A DNA stretch of 64,000 nt from Pannonibacter phragmitetus_B (GTDB taxonomy: Bacteria > Pseudomonadota > Alphaproteobacteria > Rhizobiales > Stappiaceae), in contig NZ_JBNINT010000001.1 in NCBI RefSeq assembly GCF_050510895.1, positions 3,534,001-3,598,000 on the forward strand. The letters run 5' to 3'. A program made the translations under genes and the position numbers. This document shows, piece by piece, positions 35,455 through 44,572 of this stretch. The number at the start of each line of letters is the position of its first letter. Within the stretch, counting starts at the first letter, position 1. Below the pieces are notes generated by a model. That model was given only the letters and a program-made list of their open reading frames with translations. It was not told where the DNA came from and did not search any database.

Positions 35455-36291
35455 TCAGGACACCATCGCGGCGGCATAGGCGGGCTGGGACCACGCGGGA
35501 TCTTCAGCCTTCGCATCCACCGGAATGCTTGTGGAGGTGGCAGCTTCGTTGAAGCTGTCATCGGCTCCGTAAATCTCGCGGGCAACGCTGGTCGTCAGCT
35601 CGTCCGCCGTGCCGTCAAACACCACTTCCCCATCGCGCATGCCGATCACCCGGTCGCAGTAGCGCCGCGCGGTGTCGAGCGTGTGAAGGTTGGCAATGAC
35701 CATGCGGCCGTCTTCCACGTTGATCCTCTTCAGCGTGTCCATGACGATCTGCGCGTTCATCGGATCCAGGCTGGCAATCGGCTCGTCAGCCAGAATGATC
35801 TTCGGGTCCTGCATGAGGGCGCGGGCAATGGCGACGCGCTGCTGCTGACCACCGGAAAGAGCCTCGGCACGCTTGGGCGCCTGCTCGGCGATGCCAAGCC
35901 GGTCGAGAATTTCAAGCGCCTTCAGGATGTCGGCGCGCGGCCACAGGCTGAACAGCGTCTGCATCGTGGAGCGGCGGTTCAAAATGCCGTGCAGCACATT
36001 GGAGGCCACATCCATGCGCGGCACCAGGTTGAACTGCTGGAAGATCATGGCGCACTGGGACTGCCAGGCCCGCGAGGCCGCCCCCTTCAGCGCCAGGATG
36101 TTGCGGCCCTCAACCAGGATTTCGCCAGCGGTGGCATCTGTCAGGCGGTTCATCATCCGAAGGAAAGTCGACTTGCCTGCTCCGGACCGGCCAATGATGC
36201 CGACGAATGCAGGACCGGCGATCTCGAAACTGATCCGGTTCACGGCTGCCTTCTGACCGAACAGACGCGTCACTTCCCTGACTTCCAGCAT
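35455..36291 (-). CDS. phnC: phosphonate ABC transporter ATPase PhnC
   Basis: Walker A GRSGAGKST, Q-loop IFQQFNLVPRMDVASN, signature LSGGQQQRVAIARAL, Walker B IILADEPIASLD and the H-loop NLHTLDTA identify an ABC ATPase. The QFNLVPR...NVLHG wording is specific for PhnC. It heads the minus-strand phnC-phnD-phnE-phnE-acetyltransferase operon. Start ATG 36291. A Pho-box-like half-site lies upstream. Confidence 0.93.
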   Translation of the reverse strand: MLEVREVTRLFGQKAAVNRISFEIAGPAFVGIIGRSGAGKSTFLRMMNRLTDATAGEILVEGRNILALKGAASRAWQSQCAMIFQQFNLVPRMDVASNVLHGILNRRSTMQTLFSLWPRADILKALEILDRLGIAEQAPKRAEALSGGQQQRVAIARALMQDPKIILADEPIASLDPMNAQIVMDTLKRINVEDGRMVIANLHTLDTARRYCDRVIGMRDGEVVFDGTADELTTSVAREIYGADDSFNEAATSTSIPVDAKAEDPAWSQPAYAAAMVS

Positions 36292-36320
36292 TGGCCACCC
36301 CTTTTGCTCGGCGTAACCTA

Positions 36321-36337
36321 GTGCCCCTGTGTGACAG
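36321..36337 (-). promoter_or_regulatory. Pho-box-like site upstream of phnC
   Basis: Minus strand CTGTCAC-ACAG..GGCAC: the first 7 bases are a perfect Pho-box half-site (CTGTCAC type) and the second repeat is weak (about 4 of 7). It is ~30-45 bases before the phnC ATG, so it would lie close to the promoter. The remaining ~200 bases of this gap hold only a terminator. PhoB control of phnCDE is known in rhizobia; this site alone is weak evidence. Confidence 0.4.
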
Positions 36338-36504
36338 TTTCTTGTAGGAAGCATGAAGATCATGCGAATAGATTTAGCCGGTTACCTCATCAATGACTTT
36401 TGGCCGCAAGACCTTGAAGCAAAAACAAGCCCCCTCTGGGTTTTGTTCTTTGGCTAAATATCAACCCTGCACTGTGCCCTTCCGAAAAAATGGCAGGCCT
36501 TAAC

Positions 36505-36533
36505 AAAAATCCCGGCCTTCGGGGAAGGCCGGG
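36505..36533 (-). terminator. intrinsic terminator of the Rieske oxygenase gene
   Basis: On the minus strand CCCGGCCTT..AAGGCCGGG forms a 9-bp stem with a 5-base loop, followed by ATTTTTG. It lies ~30 bases after the stop codon of the Rieske gene. Confidence 0.85.
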
Positions 36534-36563
36534 GTCTTGGATTATCAGGCGTTGACGGAAGTC

Positions 36564-37622
36564 TCAGCTCATCCAGCGCAGCTCACGGCCACGCACCGGA
36601 TTGACGAACTCACGTCCCTCTGCCTGTGAGGCGGACCATTCCCGCTTCAGCTGCATCCACCAGCGGCCTTGGGTATCCGCATCGTTGATGAGCATGAGCT
36701 TTGGATTGTACTCCAGCCCCTCGCGCTGCTGGATGACAACACGGCGGTCCTGACCGAGGAAGACATTCATCAGGTGGCGGATCAGCGGCTTGAACGGCCC
36801 GATCCAGCCCATGCTGGCCCAGAACATCTGCCGCACTTCCGTCTCATCCTCGCTCACCGGGGTGATCGTGGTCAGGCCGACGACGGAGTGCTTCGAGCCC
36901 TTGATATGCTCGATGCGCAGGCCCGGCAGCATGTAGCGGATTTCCGTGGTCACATCATCGCCCAGCAGCTTGTAGGCAATGTTCTGCGGCGGCAGCTTGT
37001 GGCGCACCATGGCCCAGCCCAGCTCCGACGGCTCGAACAGCTTGCGCTTGGGGCGCAGTTTCGCAGCGTTCTTCTTGAACCACCACGAGGTATGAACGAA
37101 GGCCGCATGGGTCGGGTCCATCAGGCCGAGCGCTGCATGGTCCACCGAACAGACGAAGTGCTGCATGATATGCAGGGCCGGGCCTTGCTCAACGGCAAAA
37201 TCCGGCAGCATAGGCGGCTGCGGCTGGCGGCCTTCCGCCGGGCTTTCGCCATTGGCCGCGAAATAAACCCAGATCAGACCCTGCTGCTCCACGACGGGAT
37301 AGGCGCCGCAGGTGATCTTGGAAAAGTCGATGGTCTGGTCTTCGTGCGTGGAAGGAATGTCGACGCAGACCCCCGCCGTATCAAAGCGCCAGCCGTGGTA
37401 GCAGCATTGCACGGTTTCGCCGTCAAACTTGCCGTGGCGCAGCGGGATGCCCCGGTGCGGGCAGATGTCACGCAGGGCAAAGACCTTTCCGGTCTTGTCG
37501 CGGCCCAGCAGAACCATGTCGCCCATCAGCTTCTTGCCGGTCATCGCGCCGGGCTTGATCTCCGCGCCCGGACAGGCAACGTACCAAAGACCGCGCAGAA
37601 GTTCTGCCTTGAGATTATCCAC
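36564..37622 (-). CDS. Rieske non-haem iron oxygenase, alpha subunit
   Basis: 352 residues. The Rieske [2Fe-2S] site is Cys54, His56 (CPHRGIPLRHG) and Cys73, His76 (CCYHGW). The catalytic domain's mononuclear iron site is seen in VDHAALGLMDPTHAAFVH (His172, His177 and a nearby Asp). These enzymes hydroxylate or demethylate ring or side-chain substrates with electrons from a separate reductase, which is not adjacent. The group is vanillate-demethylase/carbazole-oxygenase-like; the substrate is unknown. Terminator at its 3' end. Confidence 0.9.
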   Translation of the reverse strand: MDNLKAELLRGLWYVACPGAEIKPGAMTGKKLMGDMVLLGRDKTGKVFALRDICPHRGIPLRHGKFDGETVQCCYHGWRFDTAGVCVDIPSTHEDQTIDFSKITCGAYPVVEQQGLIWVYFAANGESPAEGRQPQPPMLPDFAVEQGPALHIMQHFVCSVDHAALGLMDPTHAAFVHTSWWFKKNAAKLRPKRKLFEPSELGWAMVRHKLPPQNIAYKLLGDDVTTEIRYMLPGLRIEHIKGSKHSVVGLTTITPVSEDETEVRQMFWASMGWIGPFKPLIRHLMNVFLGQDRRVVIQQREGLEYNPKLMLINDADTQGRWWMQLKREWSASQAEGREFVNPVRGRELRWMS

Positions 37623-37751
37623 CTGAAGTCACCCTGAAACCGGCCCCGGAAGCCCTTTCGTCCGGGTGTACCCGAGCAGGGAAGCAGGCTCAAGGCTTCG
37701 ATGCAACGGTCCGGTCCGCAACATTACGGATGTAAGGCGGAGAAAAAGGGC

Positions 37752-38362
37752 TCAGGCAGCGCTGGAGAGAAGCGTCCCGATCTGATCCCGGGTGCCCGCG
37801 TAGAGCGAGGAAACCGACGCGCTCTGATAACTGGAAGAGACGCCATTGCCGCTGACATTGATACTGCCTGCACTGGCCGAACGGGCCGAAAGCCCGGTCG
37901 CGCTGTCATAGGACACGCGGTCATAGGAAACGAAGGACGCGGAGACTTTCTGCCCACCGATCTCGCCCTCGATGAGGGTTTCAGTGATCGTGGCGCTTTC
38001 GTAGGCCATTGAAGCCTGGGACGTTCCATCAGTTCCGCCGTCTTCGCCGAGTGCGGCACGCAACTTGTTCGCCGTTTTCGTGTAATCATCAGAAGAGGCC
38101 AAAGGAGATTTTTTATCCTCCGCGCTCTCGTCCTTATTTTTTGAACAGCCTCACGTAGCGTTTTGATTACGGCATCCGCTTCCTGAGCCTGCTTGGTCGC
38201 CGCTTCCAGAACGGAACTACTTGCGCTATCTTTGGCTGCAGGCTTCGCAGAGGAACCGGCAGGCGTTGTATCCAGCAAATTGCCGCCCTTTGATCCGGAT
38301 GAGTTCTGGGTCATCGAGAACAGGCTGGCAGAGGTGGTCGTCGTCTGGATCGAAAGCTGCAT
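37752..38362 (-). CDS. uncharacterised Ser/Thr/Ala-rich protein, frameshifted
   Basis: I do not recognise a family. It begins MQLSIQTTTTSASLFSMTQ behind GGAG, is rich in Ser, Thr, Ala and charged residues, and has no signal peptide or membrane helix. The second half (ASFVSYDRVSYDSATGLSA) is beta-like and low complexity. The frame breaks at a T run (38137-38142 plus strand, A run in the mRNA); one more base joins REAVQK to NKDESAEDK and gives ~203 residues. The style (no signal, polar, short beta repeats) recalls small secreted or flagellar-associated proteins, but that is not evidence. Confidence 0.6.
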
Positions 38363-38498
38363 GCCGGGCTCCATTCTGGGCTGCTGGCGGCGAATCTGGA
38401 GCAGAGTGTCAGGGGAAAAGATTAACGCATCATTAACCAATCTATCTGGAAGCTGGACTGGGGGCCTGGCTGAGGGGATTGAAACGGAGGAAACGATC

Positions 38499-38876
38499 AT
38501 GCCGGTGACACAGATCTTCTCACTTCCCGGCCGCAGCGCCGAGGAGAAGCAGCTCATCATGGAATGCATCCATGAGGCACTGATGACGCGCTTCGACATC
38601 CCTCATGACGACCAGTACATGGTCTTCAATGAAAAGGAGCGCGACGATTTCTTCTTCGGATCGTTCCCGGAGATGGAGCGCAGCGATGCGTTCATTCTGA
38701 TCCAGATCACCGTCAGCAACACCCGCAGCGTCGAGATGAAGAAGAACCTCTACAAGGCCATCTGCGACAAGCTCGGCCGCAAGGTGGGGGTCATGCATGA
38801 CGACGTGATGGTGTCACTCGTTGAGGTGACGCGCGACTGCTGGTCCTTCGGCCGGGGCATTGCGCAATACACCTGA
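38499..38876 (+). CDS. tautomerase family protein (catalytic Pro1)
   Basis: A 125-residue tautomerase-superfamily protein starting MPVTQIFSLPGRSAEEKQ; Pro after the initiating Met is the catalytic base in this superfamily. The fold is continued by DAFILIQITVSNTRSVEMKK and KVGVMHDDVMVSLVEV. Members convert enol and keto forms or dehalogenate; its substrate here is unknown. ATG 38499 follows ACGGAGGAAACGATC. It is divergent from the uncharacterised gene upstream and shares no obvious pathway with it. Confidence 0.85.
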   Translation: MPVTQIFSLPGRSAEEKQLIMECIHEALMTRFDIPHDDQYMVFNEKERDDFFFGSFPEMERSDAFILIQITVSNTRSVEMKKNLYKAICDKLGRKVGVMHDDVMVSLVEVTRDCWSFGRGIAQYT

Positions 38877-39091
38877 CCGCTTTCCGCATGGCACGTAGCC
38901 CGGCGCGGGAGCGAAAAATATCGAAGTGTTAATGTCTGAGTGGGACGATTCCCCAGGATATGACGGATCCTGACGGAAAATCCGTATCCAATCCCGGCTC
39001 ATTGCCCTTAATCTTGCCCGGATTGGAAGGTTGCTTCGCTGGCTGCCGCCCATTCCCTCCCTGTTGCAACAGTTTGCAGGTCGTCCCAACC

Positions 39092-39910
39092 ATGTGCCGT
39101 CTGGCTGCCTATCTCGGAACCGAGATCCCGCTCGAAAACATCATTGCCAAGCCCCGGCACTCCCTGCTCGTGCAAAGCCTCGATGCGCAGGAGGCGAAGC
39201 TGCGGGTCAATGGCGATGGTTTCGGCATTGCCTGGTATGGCCATGCGGCGGAGCCGGGCCTGTTCAAGGACGTGCTGCCGGCATGGGCCGACACCAACCT
39301 TCAGAGCATCTGCCGGCTGGTGACCTCGCGCCTGTTTCTGGCGCATGTGCGCGCGGCCACCACAGGGGCCACATCGCGGGACAACTGCCATCCATTCTCT
39401 CATGGCCGCTGGTCCTTCATGCACAATGGCAACATCGGTGATTTCGCCCGCATCCGCCGGGAGATGGAGATGCTTATCGATGAGGATTTCTACGCGCTGC
39501 GGCGCGGCACCACGGACTCCGAACTCTTCTTCCTGCTGCTTTTGACGAATGGGCTTGAGGAGAACCCGCGCGCGGCACTGGACCGGACGCTTGCGCAGGT
39601 GCTCGATATTGCAGCCCGGCGGACCACGGGCGAGAAGCCCATCCGGCTTACCTGTGTCTTCACCGAGGGCACGGAACTTTTCGCCTTCCGTTACGCCGAT
39701 GATGCGGCAGCGCCCACGCTCTATATTTCCGAATGCCTCGACCATGGCGGCCGCGCCTTTGCCTCGGAGCCGCTGGAGGGTGCCTGCGCGCGCTGGAGGC
39801 CAGTTGAGCAGGGCCATCTGTACCGGCTGACGCCAAACGGCGTCGAACAGACACCTCTGGCTGTGCCGCAGAGCAGCACGGAAGCGCGCGTGCTGGAAGC
39901 GGCCTGCTGA
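39092..39910 (+). CDS. class II glutamine amidotransferase (YafJ-like)
   Basis: Starts MCRLAAYLG, so Cys2 becomes the N-terminal nucleophile after Met removal. The Ntn-hydrolase core continues with NGDGFGIAWYG, AHVRAATTGATSRDNCHPF and FMHNGNIGDF, the glutamine-binding block. No synthase domain is attached (272 residues), so it is a YafJ-like stand-alone enzyme; an EgtC-like role (ergothioneine) is possible but no egtB/D is adjacent. The upstream 215 bases hold only a hairpin (near 38956-38989). Confidence 0.88.
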   Translation: MCRLAAYLGTEIPLENIIAKPRHSLLVQSLDAQEAKLRVNGDGFGIAWYGHAAEPGLFKDVLPAWADTNLQSICRLVTSRLFLAHVRAATTGATSRDNCHPFSHGRWSFMHNGNIGDFARIRREMEMLIDEDFYALRRGTTDSELFFLLLLTNGLEENPRAALDRTLAQVLDIAARRTTGEKPIRLTCVFTEGTELFAFRYADDAAAPTLYISECLDHGGRAFASEPLEGACARWRPVEQGHLYRLTPNGVEQTPLAVPQSSTEARVLEAAC

Positions 39911-39935
39911 CTTCTCCGGCTCACCTCATTCACGC

Positions 39936-39979
39936 TTGACGATTTTCCATATTTGAGATTTAATTCCAAATATGGAAAA
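39936..39979 (+). promoter_or_regulatory. promoter plus 13-bp inverted-repeat operator of the XRE-cupin gene
   Basis: -35 TTGACG (39936-39941), 17-base spacer and -10 TTTAAT (39959-39964) form a good sigma-70 promoter. A perfect 13-bp inverted repeat, TTTTCCATATTTG-N11-CAAATATGGAAAA (39943-39979), wraps the -10 box and contains the start codon in its right arm. No ribosome-binding site is present, and the predicted transcription start is at or next to the ATG, so the mRNA is probably leaderless. The symmetric site suggests autorepression. Confidence 0.75.
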
Positions 39980-40542
39980 TAAAAAGTCAGACCAAGCTGA
40001 ACTGGATCAGCAGATCGCCTTGCGTCTTCGCCTGTTGCGGCAGGAGAAGGGGCTCTCTCTTGATCAGCTCGCAGCGCTCAGCGGCGTCAGCCGCGCGACC
40101 CTGTCACGGCTGGAGAACGCCGAAGTCAGCCCCACAACAGCGGTGCTGGCCAAGCTTTGCACGGCCCATGGCATGACGCTTTCCCGGTTGATGCAGATGG
40201 CGGAGGACGCATTTCCTGCCGTGGTGCGCCGGGATGCACAGCCCGTCTGGACGGACCCGGAAACCGGACACCGCCGCCGCATCATCTCTCCCCACCAGCG
40301 CGCTGTCGGGCGAGGTGCTGGAATCCGTCCTGCCGCCTGGCACATCCGTCACTTATGAAGCTCCGCCCCGCCCCGGGCTTGAGCACCATCTGGTCATGCT
40401 GGATGGCAAGCTGACGGTGACGCTCGACGGTGAGGCCCATGACCTGGCGCCGGGCGATTGCCTGCGGTTTCAGCTCTATGGCGGCAATACCTTCGAGACA
40501 CCGCCAGAGACCGGTGCCTGCTATCTGATTTTCATGGTCTGA
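39972..40542 (+). CDS. XRE-family regulator with C-terminal cupin, frameshifted
   Basis: N-terminal helix-turn-helix (residues ~15-70; LSLDQLAALSGVSRATLSRLE) and C-terminal cupin (HHLVMLDGKLTVTLDGEAHD and LAPGDCLRFQLYGG). These MmsR/PuuR-like regulators bind a metabolite in the cupin. One extra C in the run at 40290-40293 shifts the frame; removed, it reads RRIISPTSALSGEVLESVLPP and is ~189 residues. The gene starts inside its own palindromic operator. It ends 28 bases before a GNAT gene that it may regulate, as often seen. Confidence 0.85.
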
Positions 40543-40570
40543 TACCACCTCTCAAGTCCGGAGATTTCCC

Positions 40571-41113
40571 TTGTCCGATTTCACCCTTGACCTGCGCCGG
40601 GCCCCGGCGCAGCTCGATGATGCATGCCTTGATGGTCTTGCAGACGTGCTTCTCGGCTGCGTCAGCGGCGGTGCCAGCGTCAGTTTCGTAGAGCCGTTTA
40701 CGAAGGCGGACGCCCGCAGCTTCTTCGTGCAGAAGGTGGCACCGTCCGTCGCCTGTGGCGACAGCGATCTGGTGGTGGCAGTTGCGGGTGGCCGCATTGC
40801 CGGAACCGTGCAGCTGGCCTGCGATACCCCGCCCAACCAGCCGCACCGTGCCGATGTGCGCAAGCTTCTGGTCCACCCGGACTTCCGCCGCCGCGGCATA
40901 GCGGAAGCACTGATGCTGGAACTTGAGCGCCTGGCGCGGGAACGGGACCGCAGCCTGCTCACCCTGGATACACGCGAAGGCGATGCAGCCGAAAGGTTGT
41001 ATCTCAGGCTCGGCTACCAGATCCTCGGCCGCATCCCAGCCTATGCCAACCACCCGCAAACCGGTCAGCTGGAGGGCTGCACCTTCTTCTACAAGGTGCT
41101 GAACGCAACCTGA
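40571..41113 (+). CDS. GNAT-family N-acetyltransferase
   Basis: A 180-residue acetyltransferase with the acetyl-CoA motif VRKLLVHPDFRRRGIAEALM and C-terminal LYLRLGYQILGRIPAYA. The start is TTG 40571 with GGAG seven bases upstream, in the same direction as the XRE-cupin gene. XRE-cupin plus GNAT pairs are common and often act on a xenobiotic or metabolite amine. Substrate unknown. Confidence 0.83.
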   Translation: MSDFTLDLRRAPAQLDDACLDGLADVLLGCVSGGASVSFVEPFTKADARSFFVQKVAPSVACGDSDLVVAVAGGRIAGTVQLACDTPPNQPHRADVRKLLVHPDFRRRGIAEALMLELERLARERDRSLLTLDTREGDAAERLYLRLGYQILGRIPAYANHPQTGQLEGCTFFYKVLNAT

Positions 41114-41244
41114 AGAGGCTTTCCGCCTTCCCTTGGTCGCAATCCTCGTCAACACTCACCACCGGGTACGGGACAGCGCCGGGCATTGATCTTCACTCGG
41201 GGGAGAGGGGTCTGTTGCCGGGGAGAAAACCAAGGAGGCCTGCG

Positions 41245-42335
41245 GTGAGCAGAAAGGCGAAGCATTTCATCCTGTCGATGGACGGCGGCGGCATCAGAGG
41301 CATTATCCCCTTGCGCATTCTGGAGGCTCTCGACGGGCGGCTGCGCCGTGCTGGCGTGACCCGGCCCTTGCATCAGATTTTCAGCCTGATCTGTGGCACA
41401 TCCGCCAGCGGCCTTATTGCAGCGGCCCTTGCAGCTCCGCGCAACGGCGGTGCTGGCGGCGAGGCAGCAGGCACTCTGTCGGATCTGCGGCACTTCTTCG
41501 AGGTCGAGGCGCGTGAGTTGTTCACCTACAGCTTCAGCAAGCGTCTTGGCCGTTTTGTCACCAATCCGCTTGGCCTCTTCGACGAGCGCTATGACGCCCG
41601 TCCACTGGAGCGGATGCTGAAGGACCGTTTCGGCTGGACCTCCATGGCCAGCGCCCTCACCCATGTGATGCTGCCGGCCTATGACATAGAACGGCGCAAT
41701 CTGGTGATGATGTCCAGTGGGCAGGGCACGGATGCGGCGCGTCCGGACGATTATTATTTCTGGGAAGCGGTGCGCGCCTCCATGGCCGAACCATCTTTCT
41801 TTGAACCTGCCCGCATCGACAACCTCACCCGTGGCTGTAACGAGGCGATGATCAGCGGCAGTGCACTGCTTGGCAATCCGGCACTGGCAGCCTATGCCCA
41901 GGCCCGCCGCATGGGCTGGGCGGCGGAGGATATCGTGATGATCTCGCTGGGCACGGGCCATGCGGGCGGACGGGCCTTCGAATACGAGCCCGCCTGCCGC
42001 TGGGGGCGCTCGGCTGGATGCTGCCATCCAATGGCGCGCCGCTTCTCTCGGTGCTGCACGACGGGCATGCCGCCGCCACTGCCGGTCTGGCGAATCAGGT
42101 TTTCGCCGATCTGGATGGCCCTGCCTATTACCGCTTTGACGGCGAGCTGCCGCCGGAGGCCGAGGAGATGGACAACGGCCGTCCTGGCAATCTGATCCTG
42201 CTCAACGGTGCGGCGGACCGCATCATCCGCGATCAGACACTGATGCTGGATGAACTGGCGGCATCAATTGCGGCCAGCTGCGATGAGGTCGAGGAGGCTG
42301 GCACGTCTGCCGCAAAGGAGCGGGAAGCTGCCTGA
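41245..42335 (+). CDS. patatin-like phospholipase homologue lacking the catalytic Asp, frameshifted
   Basis: Patatin fold: oxyanion loop MDGGGIRGIIPLRIL, then nucleophile elbow CGTSASGLIAAAL (the family's GxSxG; here GTSAS, so the last Gly is Ser), then NEAMISGSALLGNPALAAYAQA where the catalytic DG[GA] is SGS, Asp replaced by Ser. A missing G in the run at 42002-42006 breaks the C-terminal part; restored, it reads RWGALGWMLPSNGAPLL. Start GTG 41245 behind AAGGAGG. ~363 residues. Lipid hydrolysis by the normal dyad looks impaired; possibly a pseudoenzyme or different nucleophile set. No adjacent nucleotidyltransferase, so not a CBASS effector by context. Confidence 0.8.
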
Positions 42336-42482
42336 AAAGCGGCCCGAGAATCGAACTGGGAGGCTGGCTCGAAAGCGCTGGCTGACATGTCCGTGATCGC
42401 GTCAGACTTGCCCTCAGAGCCCGACTCTGTTGAGATTCGCCAGGTAAGGGCCATCATGGTCCCTCCACGGATTTCAGTGCTT

Positions 42483-43493
42483 ATGCCTTATCTTTCCAGA
42501 ATTCACCGGACTGCTGCGGCCCGGTGTCTTGTATTTGCCCTCGCCGCTTCAGGGCTTTCGGCACTGCTGGCTTGTGCGCCGGCTCAGGCCTCCGGCACGC
42601 CTGCGGCCAAGCCATCTGCACGTGAGGCATCGGCGCCAAGGCTGCCGCGCCATCTTGATCCCGGCGCTCCGGCCAAGGATTATTTCGGTGCGATGAAGGA
42701 GCCCGCGCCACTCACTTCCCGCGCCATCGGCTCCTATGCCAAGGGCTGCCTTGCCGGGGCGTCATCCCTGCCCATCAATGGCCCTTCCTGGCAGGTCATG
42801 CGCCTGTCGCGCAACCGCAACTGGGGCCATCCGGCCTTGATCAGCTTTCTGGAGGACTTTGCAGCCAAGGCGCCGAAAGTGGGCTGGCGCGGGCTGCTGG
42901 TGGGCGACCTTTCCCAGCCGCGTGGCGGGCCGATGACCTCCGGCCATTCCAGCCACCAGATCGGGCTGGATGCGGATATCTGGCTGACGCCAATGCCGGA
43001 CCGGGTTCTAAGCCAGGACGAGCGGGAGAACATCTCCGCCATCTCCATGGTCAAGCAGCCGCAGGACGTCGCGGGGGCAGACCGCAGCGTTGATCCGCGG
43101 CGCTGGACCGATACACATGCGGCGCTGATCCGTCTGGCGGCGAAGGACCAGCGCGTTGCGCGCATCTTTGTCAATCCGGCGATCAAGAAGGCCCTGTGCG
43201 AGTTCGAAACCGGTGACCGGGCCTGGCTGCGCAAGGTGCGCCCCTGGTGGGGCCATGACTATCATTTCCATGTGCGCATGTCCTGCCCGGCCGGCAGCCT
43301 GGGCTGCACCGATCAGGACGAGCCGCCGCAAGGTGACGGCTGTGGCACGGAGCTTACCTCATGGCTGGCAGACGGGCCCTGGGTGCCGAAGATCGACCCG
43401 CAAACCGGCAAGCCGCCCCCGGTGCAGAAGAAGCGCCCCCTCGCCCTTGCCGCTCTGCCGAAAACCTGTGGCGAGGTTCTGACAGCCCGGTGA
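42483..43493 (+). CDS. mepA: penicillin-insensitive murein endopeptidase MepA
   Basis: Signal peptide (CLVFALAASGLSALLACAPAQA, cleavage near QA) and peptidase M74 motifs GHSSHQIGLDADIW (His and Asp zinc ligands) and WWGHDYHFHVRMSCP (His ligands). Cleaves D-Ala-mDAP cross-links in peptidoglycan in the periplasm. An in-frame ATG at 42456 gives a longer N terminus; ATG 42483 gives a typical signal. C-terminal part Pro- and Lys-rich. It is convergent with cysA. Confidence 0.93.
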   Translation: MPYLSRIHRTAAARCLVFALAASGLSALLACAPAQASGTPAAKPSAREASAPRLPRHLDPGAPAKDYFGAMKEPAPLTSRAIGSYAKGCLAGASSLPINGPSWQVMRLSRNRNWGHPALISFLEDFAAKAPKVGWRGLLVGDLSQPRGGPMTSGHSSHQIGLDADIWLTPMPDRVLSQDERENISAISMVKQPQDVAGADRSVDPRRWTDTHAALIRLAAKDQRVARIFVNPAIKKALCEFETGDRAWLRKVRPWWGHDYHFHVRMSCPAGSLGCTDQDEPPQGDGCGTELTSWLADGPWVPKIDPQTGKPPPVQKKRPLALAALPKTCGEVLTAR

Positions 43494-43528
43494 GGGCGTA
43501 GATCTCACCGGCTTGGCAAAGCTGAAAC

Positions 43529-44572
43529 TCAGCCCCGGACCAGCGGAAAAATATCTGCCTTGCGGATGCTCAGGTGCCCGGATTCGCCTGCACTCACATC
43601 CGTGGTGGAGGGCACTTCCAGCTCCAGCGCCTCGTCCGGTGCGCCGCTGCCGGTGGCCCGCACGATGAGGCGGCGGCCGCCAGGGTGGTCGATGACGCGC
43701 TGGACGGTGGCGGGAATGCCGCCTTGCGTCCCGTCCGCCTGCCAGCCGAGATCTGCGGGCCGGACGTAGATTTCCACCGGCCCGTCATGCCCGCTTGCGC
43801 CCACCGGCTGGCCGTCCACCAGCAGTGTGCCGCCGCGTGCCTCGCCGGTGAAGCGGTTGGCATCACCAAGGAAACGTGTGACAAAGGGCGAGGCCGGGGT
43901 GCGGCAGACATCGCGTGGCGTACCCTGCTGTTCGATGCGGCCCTCGTTGAGGATGACCACGCGGTCGGCCAGATCCAGCGCCTCTTCCTGATCGTGGGTC
44001 ACGAAGAGCGTGGTGATGCCCAGCTCGTCATGGATCTCGCGCAGCCAGCGGCGCAGGTCGCGGCGCACGTTGGCATCCAGCGCGCCGAAAGGCTCGTCCA
44101 GCAGCAGCACCTTGGGGTCAACGGCGAGCGCCCGGGCAAGGGCAACGCGCTGACGCTGGCCACCGGAGATCTGCGAGGGGAACCGGTCGCCGAGCCCGGC
44201 AAGGCGCACCAGTGACAAGAGATCCTGCACCCGGTCAGCGATTTCCTGACGGCTGCGGCGGGTCTTGGACACTTTCATGCCAAAGGCGATGTTTTCGGCC
44301 ACGGTCATATGCGGGAACAGCGCGTAGTGCTGGAACACGAAGCCGACGCCCCGGTCCCGCACGGGGATATTTGTGGCATCTTCCGTGCCGAAGAGGATGC
44401 GCCCGTCGTCGGCATATTCGAGGCCTGCCACCATGCGCAGGATCGTCGTCTTGCCGGAGCCGGAAGGTCCGAGCAGGGCGACAAGCTCGCCGCTTTCGAT
44501 CTCCAGCGAAACACCGCGCACCGCACGGAAGGTGTTGAAGGTTTTCACCACAGTGTCGAGGACGATTTTCAT
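43529..44572 (-). CDS. cysA: sulfate/thiosulfate ABC transporter ATPase CysA
   Basis: 347 residues. Walker A GPSGSGKTTIL, Q-loop FQHYALFPHMTV, signature ISGGQRQRVALARAL, Walker B LLLDEPFGALD and H-loop VTHDQEEALDLADR; a C-terminal regulatory TOBE-like part (EIYVRPADLGW). The RRDLRRWLREIHDELGITTLF stretch is CysA-like. Last of the four sulfate genes, overlapping cysW by 4 bases. It is convergent with mepA. Confidence 0.93.
   Translation of the reverse strand: MKIVLDTVVKTFNTFRAVRGVSLEIESGELVALLGPSGSGKTTILRMVAGLEYADDGRILFGTEDATNIPVRDRGVGFVFQHYALFPHMTVAENIAFGMKVSKTRRSRQEIADRVQDLLSLVRLAGLGDRFPSQISGGQRQRVALARALAVDPKVLLLDEPFGALDANVRRDLRRWLREIHDELGITTLFVTHDQEEALDLADRVVILNEGRIEQQGTPRDVCRTPASPFVTRFLGDANRFTGEARGGTLLVDGQPVGASGHDGPVEIYVRPADLGWQADGTQGGIPATVQRVIDHPGGRRLIVRATGSGAPDEALELEVPSTTDVSAGESGHLSIRKADIFPLVRG

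Noticed and set aside
37697..37712. A fourth copy of the 100-bp repeat (short match CAAGGCTTCGATGC)
   Set aside because: Only about 14 bases match and neither hairpin is present; probably chance.
41245..42335. Patatin as a CBASS-type phage-defence effector
   Set aside because: No cyclic-nucleotide synthase or accessory genes are adjacent, and the catalytic Asp is missing.
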